A stretch of DNA of 33,533 nucleotides from positions 1 through 33,533 of the forward strand of contig NZ_LAYO01000072.1 in NCBI RefSeq assembly GCF_000980875.1, given 5' to 3'. The DNA is from Leucobacter sp. Ag1 (GTDB lineage: Bacteria; Actinomycetota; Actinomycetes; Actinomycetales; Microbacteriaceae). Below the pieces are notes generated by a model. That model did no database searches, was not told where the DNA came from, and worked only from the letters and a program-made list of their open reading frames with translations. Positions 8,548 to 15,915 of the stretch are shown one piece after another. The translations under genes and the position numbers were made by a program. How positions within the stretch are numbered: position 1 is the stretch's first letter; each line of letters starts with the position of its first letter.

Positions 8548-9452
8548 CCCGTCTCGATCCGGGGGTCGATCCTCGGCCCGCAGTGGCTTCGGCAGACGCT
8601 GCTGCTGGGCCTGCTGCCGCGTCTGCTGTTGCGCCTGCTGTTGCGCCGCGTGCGTTCGCCCCGCTCGCGCTGCCGCCCCGCCCGTCGCGGATCTGGCCGA
8701 CGCTGTGGGCGATCCTCGCCGGCCTCGTCTTCCTGGTCGCCGCGAGCGGCCTCAAGATCTCGTGGGCCGAACTGCCGGCGCTGCCCGGCCAGGTGCTGCA
8801 CTACGTCGAGCTCATGTTCGCCTCGCCGAACTGGGAGAAGCTGCCGCGCGCCCTGTTCGAGACCTGGCGCTCCATCTCGATGGCGTGGATCGGCGCGATC
8901 CTCTGCGTCGTGATCTCGATCCCGCTCGGCATGCTCGCCGCGAACTCCGTCGGGCCGCTGTGGCTGCGCGTGATCCTGCGCGGGCTCTTCGCCGTGATCC
9001 GGGCCGTGCCCGAGGTGATCATCGCGCTCGTGCTGCTCACCGTCACCGGCCTCACGCCGTTCACCGGGGCGCTCGCGCTCGGGATCGCGGGCATCGGCAC
9101 GCAGGGCAAGTGGGTGTACGAGTCGGTCGAATCGGTGCAGGACGGCGCGGCCGAGGCCGTGCGCGCGGCCGGCGGCACGACCGCCGCGGTGACGCGCTGG
9201 GCGCTCTGGCCCGCGGTCGCCCCCGCGCTGCTCTCGTTCGCGCTCTACCGCTTCGAGATCAACATCCGCACCTCCGCAGTGCTCGGCTTCGTGGGAGCCG
9301 GCGGCATCGGAAGTATGCTGTCGAACTACACCAACTACCGGCAGTGGGACACGGTCGGCATGCTGCTGATCGTCGTGGTCATCGCGACCATGCTCATGGA
9401 CGCGATCTCGGGGGCGATCCGCCGCCGCATCATGAACGGAAGGCGAGCATGA
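8544..9452 (+). CDS. phnE: PhnE-like permease 2
   Basis: This second permease (302 residues) overlaps the first by ATGA, with AGGAGG (8533-8538) as ribosome site. Residues 10-40 are a low-complexity Ala/Pro/Val stretch encoded by short GCTGCT/GCGCCTGCTGTT repeats and look like slippage expansion. The transport domain follows, with EAA loop EAVRAAGGTTAAVTRWALWP and the PhnE-like VGAGGIGSMLSNYTNYRQWD. Two distinct permease genes in one phn-type operon are common in phosphite and phosphonate uptake systems. Confidence 0.9.
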   Translation: MTRLDPGVDPRPAVASADAAAGPAAASAVAPAVAPRAFAPLALPPRPSRIWPTLWAILAGLVFLVAASGLKISWAELPALPGQVLHYVELMFASPNWEKLPRALFETWRSISMAWIGAILCVVISIPLGMLAANSVGPLWLRVILRGLFAVIRAVPEVIIALVLLTVTGLTPFTGALALGIAGIGTQGKWVYESVESVQDGAAEAVRAAGGTTAAVTRWALWPAVAPALLSFALYRFEINIRTSAVLGFVGAGGIGSMLSNYTNYRQWDTVGMLLIVVVIATMLMDAISGAIRRRIMNGRRA

Positions 9453-10327
9453 GCTGGACCGGAGACCCGTCGGCCCGGCCGAGCGTGCGGATCGCGTCGC
9501 TCGCGCCCGGACTGCAGCGCACCGAACGCCGCGTCGTCGAAGCCGTCGTGCAGGACCGCGACCGAGCCGTCGGCATGACGGCGCAGGACCTCGCCGAACT
9601 CGTGGGCGTCGGCCGCACGACCGTGATCCGCGCGGCGCAGTCCCTCGGATACGAGGGGTACCCGCAGCTGCGCGTCGCGCTCGCGCAGGAGCTCGCGCTC
9701 GAACAGGCGGGGCAGGAGTCTGCGGAGGCGGGAACCGGCACGGATGCGACGGCGCTCGGTCGGCTCCGATCCCGGATCGGGCGATTCGGGGCGCGGTTCG
9801 GCGACTCGGTGTCGGCGCTCACCCCCGAGGCCGTCGACGCGTTCGTGCGTGAGCTCGACGAGGCGAACCGCGTGCTCGTCGTCGCGAACGGGCTCTCGGG
9901 GCCGCTCGGGCTCGATCTCGTCATGCGTCTGAACTCGGCAGGCCGGCCCGCCGAGCACTTCGCGGATCCGCTCGCGCAGCAGATCGCCGCCCGGCAACTC
10001 GGCGCCGACTCGGTCTGCGTCGTGTTCTCGGGATCCGGCGCAAACGCGGCCACGCTCGACGCGATGCGCGCGGCGCGGGCCGGGGGAGCGCGCGTGCTCG
10101 CCATCACCTCGTTCTCGCGCTCGGGCACGGCCGAGCTCGCCGACACCGTGCTGCTCGTGCCGCCCGTGAGCGGAGGCTTCCAGGACGAACTGATCCACAC
10201 CTCCCGCGCCGCGCTCATGCTGCTCACCGAGCAGCTCGTCGAGCTCTTCATCGAGCACCGCGGCGAGCGCGGACGCGAAGCGCGCGCCGCTGCGCTCTCC
10301 GTGCTCGCGGGGGTGCTGCGGGACTGA
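9449..10327 (+). CDS. RpiR-family transcriptional regulator with SIS domain
   Basis: This 292-residue protein has an N-terminal RpiR helix-turn-helix (about 15-85; LAELVGVGRTTVIRAAQSLGYEGYPQLR) and a SIS sugar-phosphate-binding domain (about 145-270; VFSGSGANAATLDAMRAARAGGARVLAITSF). RpiR proteins usually sense a phosphorylated sugar or related phosphoester and regulate the adjacent operon. It starts at the ATGA overlapping the last permease gene, so it is co-expressed with the transporter and probably autoregulates it. Its effector class agrees with a phosphoester substrate for the transporter and the HAD enzyme; that link is inference. Confidence 0.88.
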   Translation: MSWTGDPSARPSVRIASLAPGLQRTERRVVEAVVQDRDRAVGMTAQDLAELVGVGRTTVIRAAQSLGYEGYPQLRVALAQELALEQAGQESAEAGTGTDATALGRLRSRIGRFGARFGDSVSALTPEAVDAFVRELDEANRVLVVANGLSGPLGLDLVMRLNSAGRPAEHFADPLAQQIAARQLGADSVCVVFSGSGANAATLDAMRAARAGGARVLAITSFSRSGTAELADTVLLVPPVSGGFQDELIHTSRAALMLLTEQLVELFIEHRGERGREARAAALSVLAGVLRD

Positions 10328-10418
10328 GGGTCGCGGGGCTTGGGCCTCGGCCTTGGGGCGCGGCCGTGTCGGCGACCGTCTCGCGGCGTCACACTCGCCC
10401 CAGCCAGACATTCCGTTG

Positions 10419-10424
10419 CATAAT
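10419..10424 (+). promoter_or_regulatory. -10-like element CATAAT
   Basis: CATAAT lies 10 nt before the ATG at 10435. A GGGAGA (10425-10430) also lies 4 nt before that ATG, so either a short leader or a leaderless start is possible. Confidence 0.45.
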
Positions 10425-10434
10425 GGGAGACATT

Positions 10435-10938
10435 ATGGGATCGAATGCAATGGTCGTGGTTCTCGCGCTCGCGGGTCTCGTCGTCGGCGCGACGCTCCTC
10501 GGCCTGCTGCTGCGTGCCAAGCAGACGCGCGTGCGGTCCACCGCGTCGGACGATGCGGCGGATCGGATCCGTCCGGTAGATCTCGCGGCGCCGACAGGCG
10601 AGACGCCCGGCGCGACCCCCGAGGCTCCGGAGTTCGGGGAACGGCTGACGCTCGTGCAGTTCAGCACGGAGACCTGCGCGCGCTGCCCGGCGAGCGCGCG
10701 CAGCCTGTCGGGGGCGGCCGACGCGTTCGACGGCGTGCGCCATGTCGAGATCGATGTGACGCACCGCGACGACCTGATCCGGCGCTTCTCGGTCCTCCGC
10801 ACCCCGACAGTGCTCGTGCTCGACGCGCAGCATCGCCTCCGTGCCCGAGTCTCGGGCCCGGTCAGCGCGCAGCACGCGCGCGATCTCGTCGAAGCGCACG
10901 TCGGCGCCGACCGCACGATCGAAGGGAGCCTCGCATGA
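10435..10938 (+). CDS. Membrane-anchored thioredoxin-like protein
   Basis: The 167-residue product has one N-terminal membrane helix (about 6-27), a flexible linker, and a thioredoxin fold with the active-site motif CARC-P (Cys81, Cys84) and the cis-Pro in LRTPTVLVLD. The thioredoxin domain would face outward and act in extracytoplasmic thiol-disulphide exchange. The ATG at 10435 is preferred over the in-frame ATG at 10423 because GGGAGA precedes it at good spacing and the upstream in-frame codons are not family-like. It overlaps the DUF4395 gene by ATGA. The pair occurs together in many actinobacteria, which suggests a shared redox job. Confidence 0.82.
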   Translation: MGSNAMVVVLALAGLVVGATLLGLLLRAKQTRVRSTASDDAADRIRPVDLAAPTGETPGATPEAPEFGERLTLVQFSTETCARCPASARSLSGAADAFDGVRHVEIDVTHRDDLIRRFSVLRTPTVLVLDAQHRLRARVSGPVSAQHARDLVEAHVGADRTIEGSLA

Positions 10939-11528
10939 GCTCGTCCACCGCGCCGGGAAGCGCCGCATCGGGATCCGCCGCGGCGGATCCGCGACCCGGG
11001 GAGCCGGGACCCGCGGGTCCGCGACCCGGGGGTCCCGGATCCGCGGGAGTGGATCCGCGCGGGCCGAGGTTCGCTGCAGGGATCACGGCCGCCCTGCTGC
11101 TCGTCGACGTGGCGCTCGCACTGCTGACGGGGAGCGCGACCGACGGCGCGGCGCTCGCCGCGCGCTCGCCCCTCGAACGTCTGGCCGAACCCGCGTCGCT
11201 GCTCCTGCTGGTGCTGTTCGCCCTCTTCGTCTGGGGTGCGAGCGCGGGCGTGCGCCGGCATCCGTTCGGACTGCTGTTCGCGCGCGTCATCCGCCCGCGC
11301 CTCGCGCCGCCCGAAGAGCTGGAGCCGGCGGAGCCGCCCACCTTCGCGCAGGGCGTCGGCGCGTTCGTCGCCGGTGCCGGGCTCGTGCTGCACGCGTTCG
11401 GGGTGCCCTGGGCGCTGCCGATCGCGGCCGCCGCGGCGTTCATCGCCGCGTTCCTCAACGCGGTGTTCGCCTTCTGCCTCGGCTGCGAGCTCTATCTCAT
11501 CCTCCGCAGGGCGCGTCTGATCCGCTGA
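10935..11528 (+). CDS. DUF4395 membrane protein, thioredoxin partner
   Basis: The 197-residue protein has a Pro/Gly-rich N-terminal tail (about 1-45) coded by GGATCC- and GACCCG-rich short repeats. About four membrane helices follow (near 48-65, 80-100, 140-160, 160-185). The C-terminal FCLGCELYLILRR, with a CxxC pair at the membrane, is characteristic of DUF4395. The pair may exchange electrons with the upstream thioredoxin-like protein. The biochemical role of the family is unproven. Confidence 0.8.
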   Translation: MSSSTAPGSAASGSAAADPRPGEPGPAGPRPGGPGSAGVDPRGPRFAAGITAALLLVDVALALLTGSATDGAALAARSPLERLAEPASLLLLVLFALFVWGASAGVRRHPFGLLFARVIRPRLAPPEELEPAEPPTFAQGVGAFVAGAGLVLHAFGVPWALPIAAAAAFIAAFLNAVFAFCLGCELYLILRRARLIR

Positions 11529-11574
11529 GCGCGGAGACGCCTGTGGAGACTCGGCGCGGGCACGACCGACGCAA

Positions 11575-11580
11575 TAGGCT
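11575..11580 (+). promoter_or_regulatory. -10-like element TAGGCT, probable leaderless start
   Basis: TAGGCT fits TANNNT and lies 6 nt before the ATG of the M16 peptidase gene. No ribosome-binding site is seen between them. Confidence 0.55.
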
Positions 11581-11586
11581 GGGGCA

Positions 11587-12951
11587 ATGCCAGAACCCCT
11601 CTATCTGCCACTCGACCTGCCCGAGCTCGAGGCCGACCTCGGTGGCGGTCTCGTGCGCCGCACCGTCCACCCGAGCGGCCTGCGCATCCTCACCGAGCGC
11701 ATGCCCGGCGCGCGCAGCGCGACCATCGGTTTCTGGGTGGGCGTCGGCTCGCGCGACGAGCAGGCGGAGCACGACGACGCCCCGGGCAGCCTCGGTTCGA
11801 CCCACTTCCTCGAGCACCTGCTGTTCAAGGGCACCCCGCAGCGCGACGCCTACCAGATCGCCACGAGCTTCGACCGCATCGGTGCCGAGCACAACGCGCT
11901 GACGGCGAAGGAATACACCTGCTACTACGCCAAGGTGCGCGACGTCGACCTCGACGACTCGGTCGCGGTGCTCGCCGACATGGTCACCAGCTCCGTGCTC
12001 GACGCCGACGAATTCGAGAACGAGCGCGAGGTCATCCTCGAAGAACTCGGCATGGCTGCTGACGACCTGGCCGACGTGGCCAACGAGCGCTTCTTCGAGC
12101 AGGTCATGGGCGCCCACGCGCTCGGCCGACCCATCGGCGGTCTGCCCGAGACCATCCGTGCCGCACGGCGCGACGACGTCGACCGTCACTACCGCAACAC
12201 CTACCGGCCTTCGACCCTCGTGGTCACGGTCGCCGGGGCGGTCGACCACGACCGCCTGGTCGAGCAGGTCGTCGCCGCGCTCGCCGCCTCTCCCGAATCC
12301 CGCTGGGATCCGTCGGTCCAGGCTGTGCCCGCCGCGCGACGCGACAGCGACGAGGTCGCGCTGCCCGGGCCGGGGGAGGTGCACACCACCGTGAGCGAAC
12401 GCCCGAGCGAGCAGGTCAACCTGATGATCGGCACCCGAGGCCTGCGGGCGTCCGACCCGCGCCGCTTCGCCTTCGGCATCATGAACTCGGTGCTCGGTGG
12501 CGGCATGTCGAGCCGCCTGTTCCAAGAGATCCGCGAGAAGCGCGGCATGGCCTACTCCACATACTCCTTCGGTGCGAGCTACTCCGATGCCGGTCTCTTC
12601 GGCATGTACGTGGGCTCCGCGCCGCAGAAGGCCCGCGAGGTCGTTCGCCTCGCGCAGGCCGAGCTGCAGCGCGTGGCCGAGCACGGCATCACCGCAGACG
12701 AGCACGAACGCTCGCTGGGGCAGATCGCCGGGTCCTCGGCGCTGGCCCTCGAAGACTCCGACACCCGCATGGGGCGCCTCGCGCGCGCCGAGCTGGGCTC
12801 CGGCGAACTCTTCGGTCTCGACGCCTCGCTGGAACGCTTCACGGCGGTCACCAGCGACGAGATCCGCGAGGTCGCGGCGCTCATCGCCGAACGGCCGATG
12901 TCGGTCGTCGCGGTCGGCGAGGTCTCGCGATCGGGGCTCGAGAGCTCATGA
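11587..12951 (+). CDS. M16-family zinc metalloprotease
   Basis: This 454-residue protein has the inverted zinc site HFLEH (73-77), with the third ligand expected in EVILEE (148-153). The C-terminal half holds the inactive homologous domain, including the substrate-binding GGGMSSRLFQEIREKRGMAYS and YS landmarks of mitochondrial-processing-peptidase-like M16 enzymes. These degrade or process peptides in the cytosol or periphery; no signal peptide is present. The ATG is supported by a -10 hexamer 6 nt upstream. The gene lies downstream of pnp in many related genomes, but here it is separated by a 7.3-kb accessory block. It overlaps the next gene by ATGA. Confidence 0.93.
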   Translation: MPEPLYLPLDLPELEADLGGGLVRRTVHPSGLRILTERMPGARSATIGFWVGVGSRDEQAEHDDAPGSLGSTHFLEHLLFKGTPQRDAYQIATSFDRIGAEHNALTAKEYTCYYAKVRDVDLDDSVAVLADMVTSSVLDADEFENEREVILEELGMAADDLADVANERFFEQVMGAHALGRPIGGLPETIRAARRDDVDRHYRNTYRPSTLVVTVAGAVDHDRLVEQVVAALAASPESRWDPSVQAVPAARRDSDEVALPGPGEVHTTVSERPSEQVNLMIGTRGLRASDPRRFAFGIMNSVLGGGMSSRLFQEIREKRGMAYSTYSFGASYSDAGLFGMYVGSAPQKAREVVRLAQAELQRVAEHGITADEHERSLGQIAGSSALALEDSDTRMGRLARAELGSGELFGLDASLERFTAVTSDEIREVAALIAERPMSVVAVGEVSRSGLESS

Positions 12952-14477
12952 CCGAGCGCGGGTTGAGCAGCGCCGCGGGGCAGCCGGAGGGAGCCGCGGT
13001 CATCGGATCGGGCCCGAACGGTCTCGCCGCCGCGGTCACGCTCGCCCGCGCGGGCGTGCCGGTCACCGTGTTCGAGACGCGCGGCACCCCCGGCGGCGGT
13101 ACGCGCACCGAAGACCGCGTCATGCCCGGGGTCCTGCACGACACCTGCTCTGCCGTGCACCCCATGGCGCTCGCCTCCGACTTCTTCCAGCGCTTCGAAC
13201 TCACGCAGCGCATGGAATTCGCGGTGCCCGAGGCCTCCTACGGCCATCCGCTCGATCCTGCGGACGGCCGCGGCGGCATCGCCTACCGCTCGCTCGACCG
13301 CACCGCCGAAGAACTCGGCCGCGACGGCGCCGCGTTCCGGCGCCTCCTCCGACCGCTCGTGCGCAACATCGACGCCGTGCAGTCCTTCGCCATGGGCGGC
13401 GCCCTCCTCTCGATGCCGCAGCCGTTCGTGCCCGCGATTCCCGGCATGATCGCGCTCGGCCTCCGCGTCGCCGAACAGGGCACCCCGGCCTGGAACCTCA
13501 GATTCTCGGAGGCCGCCGCTCCCGCGCTGCTCACCGGGGTGCTGGCGCACGGCATCGGCCGCTTGCCCTCGTTCGCCACCGGGGGAGTCGGCATGGTGCT
13601 CGCCGCGCACGGCCACGCGCGCGGCTGGCCGGTCCCCATCGGCGGATCCCGGTCCATCGCGGACGCGCTCATCGCCGACCTCGAGGCCCACGGCGGCCGC
13701 GTGGTGACCGGGCAGCGCATCGGGTCCCTCCGCGAACTCCGCGAGCACGGATCCTACGGAACCGTGCTCGCCGACACCTCGGCGCGCGGGCTCGCCCGCA
13801 TCGCAGGCGACGCGCTCCCAGCCGGGTACCGGCGCACCCTCGAACGCCAGAAGTTCGGGCCGGGCGCCTGCAAGGTCGACTTCGTGCTCGACGGCCCCGT
13901 GCCCTGGGCCGACGCGCGCATGTCGGAAACCCCCACCGTGCACCTCGGCGGCACCCGCGCCGAGATCGCCGCCGCCGAACGCGACGTACTGCGCGGCAGG
14001 CACCCCGAATCCCCGTTCGTGCTCCTGGTCCAGCCCGACAGCTTCGACCCGACGCGCAACCCCGCCGACCGGCACGCGATCTGGAGCTACACGCACGTTC
14101 CGAACGGCTCCACCCTCGACGTCTCCGAACGCGTCATCGCCCAGATCGAGCGCTTCGCCCCCGGCTTCCGCGACCGCATCATCGCGAGCGAAGTCATCAC
14201 GGCCGACGACTACTCCCGCTACAACGAGAACTCCGTCGGCGGCGACTTCAGCGCCGGGGCTGTCACCATGCGCCAGCTGCTCTCGCGACCCACCGCCGAC
14301 CTCGCCCCCTGGCGGACCCCGACCCCCGGCCTCTACCTCACCTCCGGCGCAGTCGCCCCCGGGCCCGGCGTGCACGGCCTCGGCGGCTACTACGCCGCAC
14401 GCGACGCGCTGCACCGCGTCTACGGCCTGGCCGAGCCCGACCTCGGCGTGCGCAGCAGCCGCGAGTCCGGCCGGTAG
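12948..14477 (+). CDS. FAD-dependent oxidoreductase, phytoene-desaturase-like
   Basis: The 509-residue protein begins with a dinucleotide-binding motif, VIGSGPNGLAAA (GxGxxG at G20, G22, G25), followed by FETRGTPGGGTRTED. This is the pattern of the phytoene dehydrogenase/amine-oxidase group. The C-terminal FAD-binding signature reads YLTSGAVAPGPGVHGLGGYYAARDALH. The substrate cannot be told from sequence and there are no carotenoid genes nearby. It overlaps the M16 gene by 4 nt. Its TAG stop is part of the dapB -10 hexamer. Confidence 0.85.
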   Translation: MTERGLSSAAGQPEGAAVIGSGPNGLAAAVTLARAGVPVTVFETRGTPGGGTRTEDRVMPGVLHDTCSAVHPMALASDFFQRFELTQRMEFAVPEASYGHPLDPADGRGGIAYRSLDRTAEELGRDGAAFRRLLRPLVRNIDAVQSFAMGGALLSMPQPFVPAIPGMIALGLRVAEQGTPAWNLRFSEAAAPALLTGVLAHGIGRLPSFATGGVGMVLAAHGHARGWPVPIGGSRSIADALIADLEAHGGRVVTGQRIGSLRELREHGSYGTVLADTSARGLARIAGDALPAGYRRTLERQKFGPGACKVDFVLDGPVPWADARMSETPTVHLGGTRAEIAAAERDVLRGRHPESPFVLLVQPDSFDPTRNPADRHAIWSYTHVPNGSTLDVSERVIAQIERFAPGFRDRIIASEVITADDYSRYNENSVGGDFSAGAVTMRQLLSRPTADLAPWRTPTPGLYLTSGAVAPGPGVHGLGGYYAARDALHRVYGLAEPDLGVRSSRESGR

Positions 14478-14480
14478 CCT
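14475..14480 (+). promoter_or_regulatory. -10 element TAGCCT of dapB, overlapping the upstream stop codon
   Basis: TAGCCT ends 6 nt before the dapB ATG. Its first three bases are the TAG stop of the oxidoreductase gene. The identical hexamer with the same 6-nt spacing precedes dapA (23485-23490). Confidence 0.6.
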
Positions 14481-14486
14481 GGAACC

Positions 14487-15272
14487 ATGAGCACCTCCGT
14501 CGCCGTCTCCGGGGCCACCGGCCGCCTGGGCGCCCTCGTCTGCGAGATCGTCGAGTCCGATCCCGACTTCACGCTGACCGCCCGCCTCACGAGCGCCAGC
14601 GCACCCGACGACGGCGCCGACGCGACCATCCTCGTCGACGTCAGCCACCCCGAAGCCTCACCCGCCATCGTCGAACGCGCCCTCCGCCGCGGCCAGCGCG
14701 TCATCGTCGGCACGAGCGGCTGGTCGGCAGAGCGGCTCGCCGAACTGCAGCGCCTCGTCGACGAGCTCCCCGGGGCCGCCGCGCTCGTCGTCCCCAACTT
14801 CTCGCTCGGCTCCGTGCTGGGCACCGCGCTCGCCCGCATCGCGGCACCCTTCTTCGACTCCGTCGAGATCATCGAAGCGCACCACCCCGGCAAGGTCGAC
14901 TCGCCCTCGGGCACCGCGGTGCGCACGGCCGAACTCATCGCCGACGCCCGGTCGGGCAAGCCGATCGACGCGCCGTTCGCCGAGCAGACCGCCCGCGGCG
15001 AACTCATCGCGGGGATCCCGGTGCACAGCCTCCGCCTCGCCGGAGTCGTCGCCAAGCAGGAGGTCCGGTTCGGCGGCGCGGGCGAGGTGCTCACGATCAC
15101 CCACGACACGCACTCCAATGCTGCCTACGGCCCCGGAATCCGCGCCGCCCTCCGCGCGGCCGGCGAACTCGACGGGCTCGTCGTCGGCCTCGACCGCGTC
15201 CTCGGCATCGGCTCCTCCGGCTCCGACGCCGCCGGCGCCGCCGAGGCCAACGCCACCGAGGGCGCGGCGTGA
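14487..15272 (+). CDS. dapB: 4-hydroxy-tetrahydrodipicolinate reductase
   Basis: DapB reduces the dapA product with NAD(P)H, the second step of the diaminopimelate/lysine branch. The 261-residue protein has the nucleotide-binding start VSGATGRLG and the active-site block EAHHPGKVDSPSGTA, with His132/His133 and Lys136 as in the E. coli catalytic HH-K. The C-terminal region shows the usual EVLTITHDTHSN motif, then a short low-complexity tail. It probably has its own leaderless promoter. It overlaps the following small membrane gene by GTGA. dapA is 8 kb downstream with a matching promoter hexamer. Confidence 0.96.
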   Translation: MSTSVAVSGATGRLGALVCEIVESDPDFTLTARLTSASAPDDGADATILVDVSHPEASPAIVERALRRGQRVIVGTSGWSAERLAELQRLVDELPGAAALVVPNFSLGSVLGTALARIAAPFFDSVEIIEAHHPGKVDSPSGTAVRTAELIADARSGKPIDAPFAEQTARGELIAGIPVHSLRLAGVVAKQEVRFGGAGEVLTITHDTHSNAAYGPGIRAALRAAGELDGLVVGLDRVLGIGSSGSDAAGAAEANATEGAA

Positions 15273-15718
15273 GCGCGCGGATCCGATCCATCATCGGGGT
15301 CGTGGTCATGAGCGTGCTGCTCGTGCTCTACTTCGGGTTCGCCGGAGTCCGCGCGTTCGCGCTCCTGGCCACCGGAACCCCGCTCGCCGTCGCCATGGGC
15401 GTCGCCCTGCTCGTGCTGCCGCTCATCGGCGTCTGGGCGCTCGTGCGCGAACTCATGTTCGGCGCGCGCGCCACCCGGCTCGTCGACCGGCTCGCAGCCG
15501 AAGGGCGCCTGCCAGAGGAGGATGTCGACGTCTCGCCCAGCGGCCGCCCCGACCGCGACCAGGCCGACGCCGCGTTCCCCAAGTACCAGGCCGAGGTCGA
15601 AGCCGACCCCGAATCCTGGCAGAACTGGATGCGCCTCGGACTCGTCTACGACGCCTGCGGCGACCGACGCCGCGCACGCGCCGCGATTCGGTCCGCGATC
15701 GCCAAGTCACGCGGCTGA
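15269..15718 (+). CDS. Small membrane protein with TPR-like C-terminus
   Basis: This 149-residue product starts at GTG inside the dapB stop (GTGA). Two membrane helices lie at about 5-30 and 38-60 and are joined by a short loop. The cytoplasmic C-terminal part ends in a helix-turn-helix repeat, [30 protein letters not shown], resembling a single tetratricopeptide repeat (landmark only). It follows dapB in related actinobacteria, as far as I recall. The function is unknown. Confidence 0.8.
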   Translation: MSARIRSIIGVVVMSVLLVLYFGFAGVRAFALLATGTPLAVAMGVALLVLPLIGVWALVRELMFGARATRLVDRLAAEGRLPEEDVDVSPSGRPDRDQADAAFPKYQAEVEADPESWQNWMRLGLVYDACGDRRRARAAIRSAIAKSRG

Positions 15719-15915
15719 CGCAGAAACATTCGGTAACGTCGCATTTCAGCGGACGTTCAACGAATATCCTTCGCGCGATTAGGGAAACGTTCGGCGAACG
15801 ACCTAAACTCGTTCGGGATCGCACCGACCGAGGGCCTCACCGACGCGCCCTTGCTCACGCCAGCCGGTGCAAGTACGACCGGGCGCGGCGAAGCGCCCAG
15901 AGGGACGATTTCGGC
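15719..15915 (+). promoter_or_regulatory. Structured leader of the APC permease gene
   Basis: This roughly 200-nt non-coding stretch has several hairpins: CGTTC/GAACG (15788-15800), a 9-position stem with one mismatch (15808-15832), and GGGCGC/GCGCCC (15881-15898) just before the ribosome site AGAGGGA (15899-15905). GGGCGCG (15881-15887) can instead pair perfectly with CGCGCCC (15844-15850), so two structures compete. Possible -10 elements are TATCCT (15765-15770) and TAAACT (15804-15809). This looks like a regulatory leader. I could not match it to a known riboswitch class. Confidence 0.45.

Noticed and set aside
12497..15268. Long plus-strand frame ahead of the small membrane gene, giving a 1073-codon protein
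   Set aside because: Its first 900 residues are Arg/Pro/Ala shadow of the M16, oxidoreductase and dapB genes in another frame. Only the last 149 codons from GTG 15269 are a real gene.
15861..15900. Cobalamin-riboswitch-like string (GCCGGTGCAAG...CGGGCGCGGC) before the APC permease
   Set aside because: Only a fragment resembles the conserved core. The spacing is wrong and no B12 box follows, so I call it an unclassified leader.
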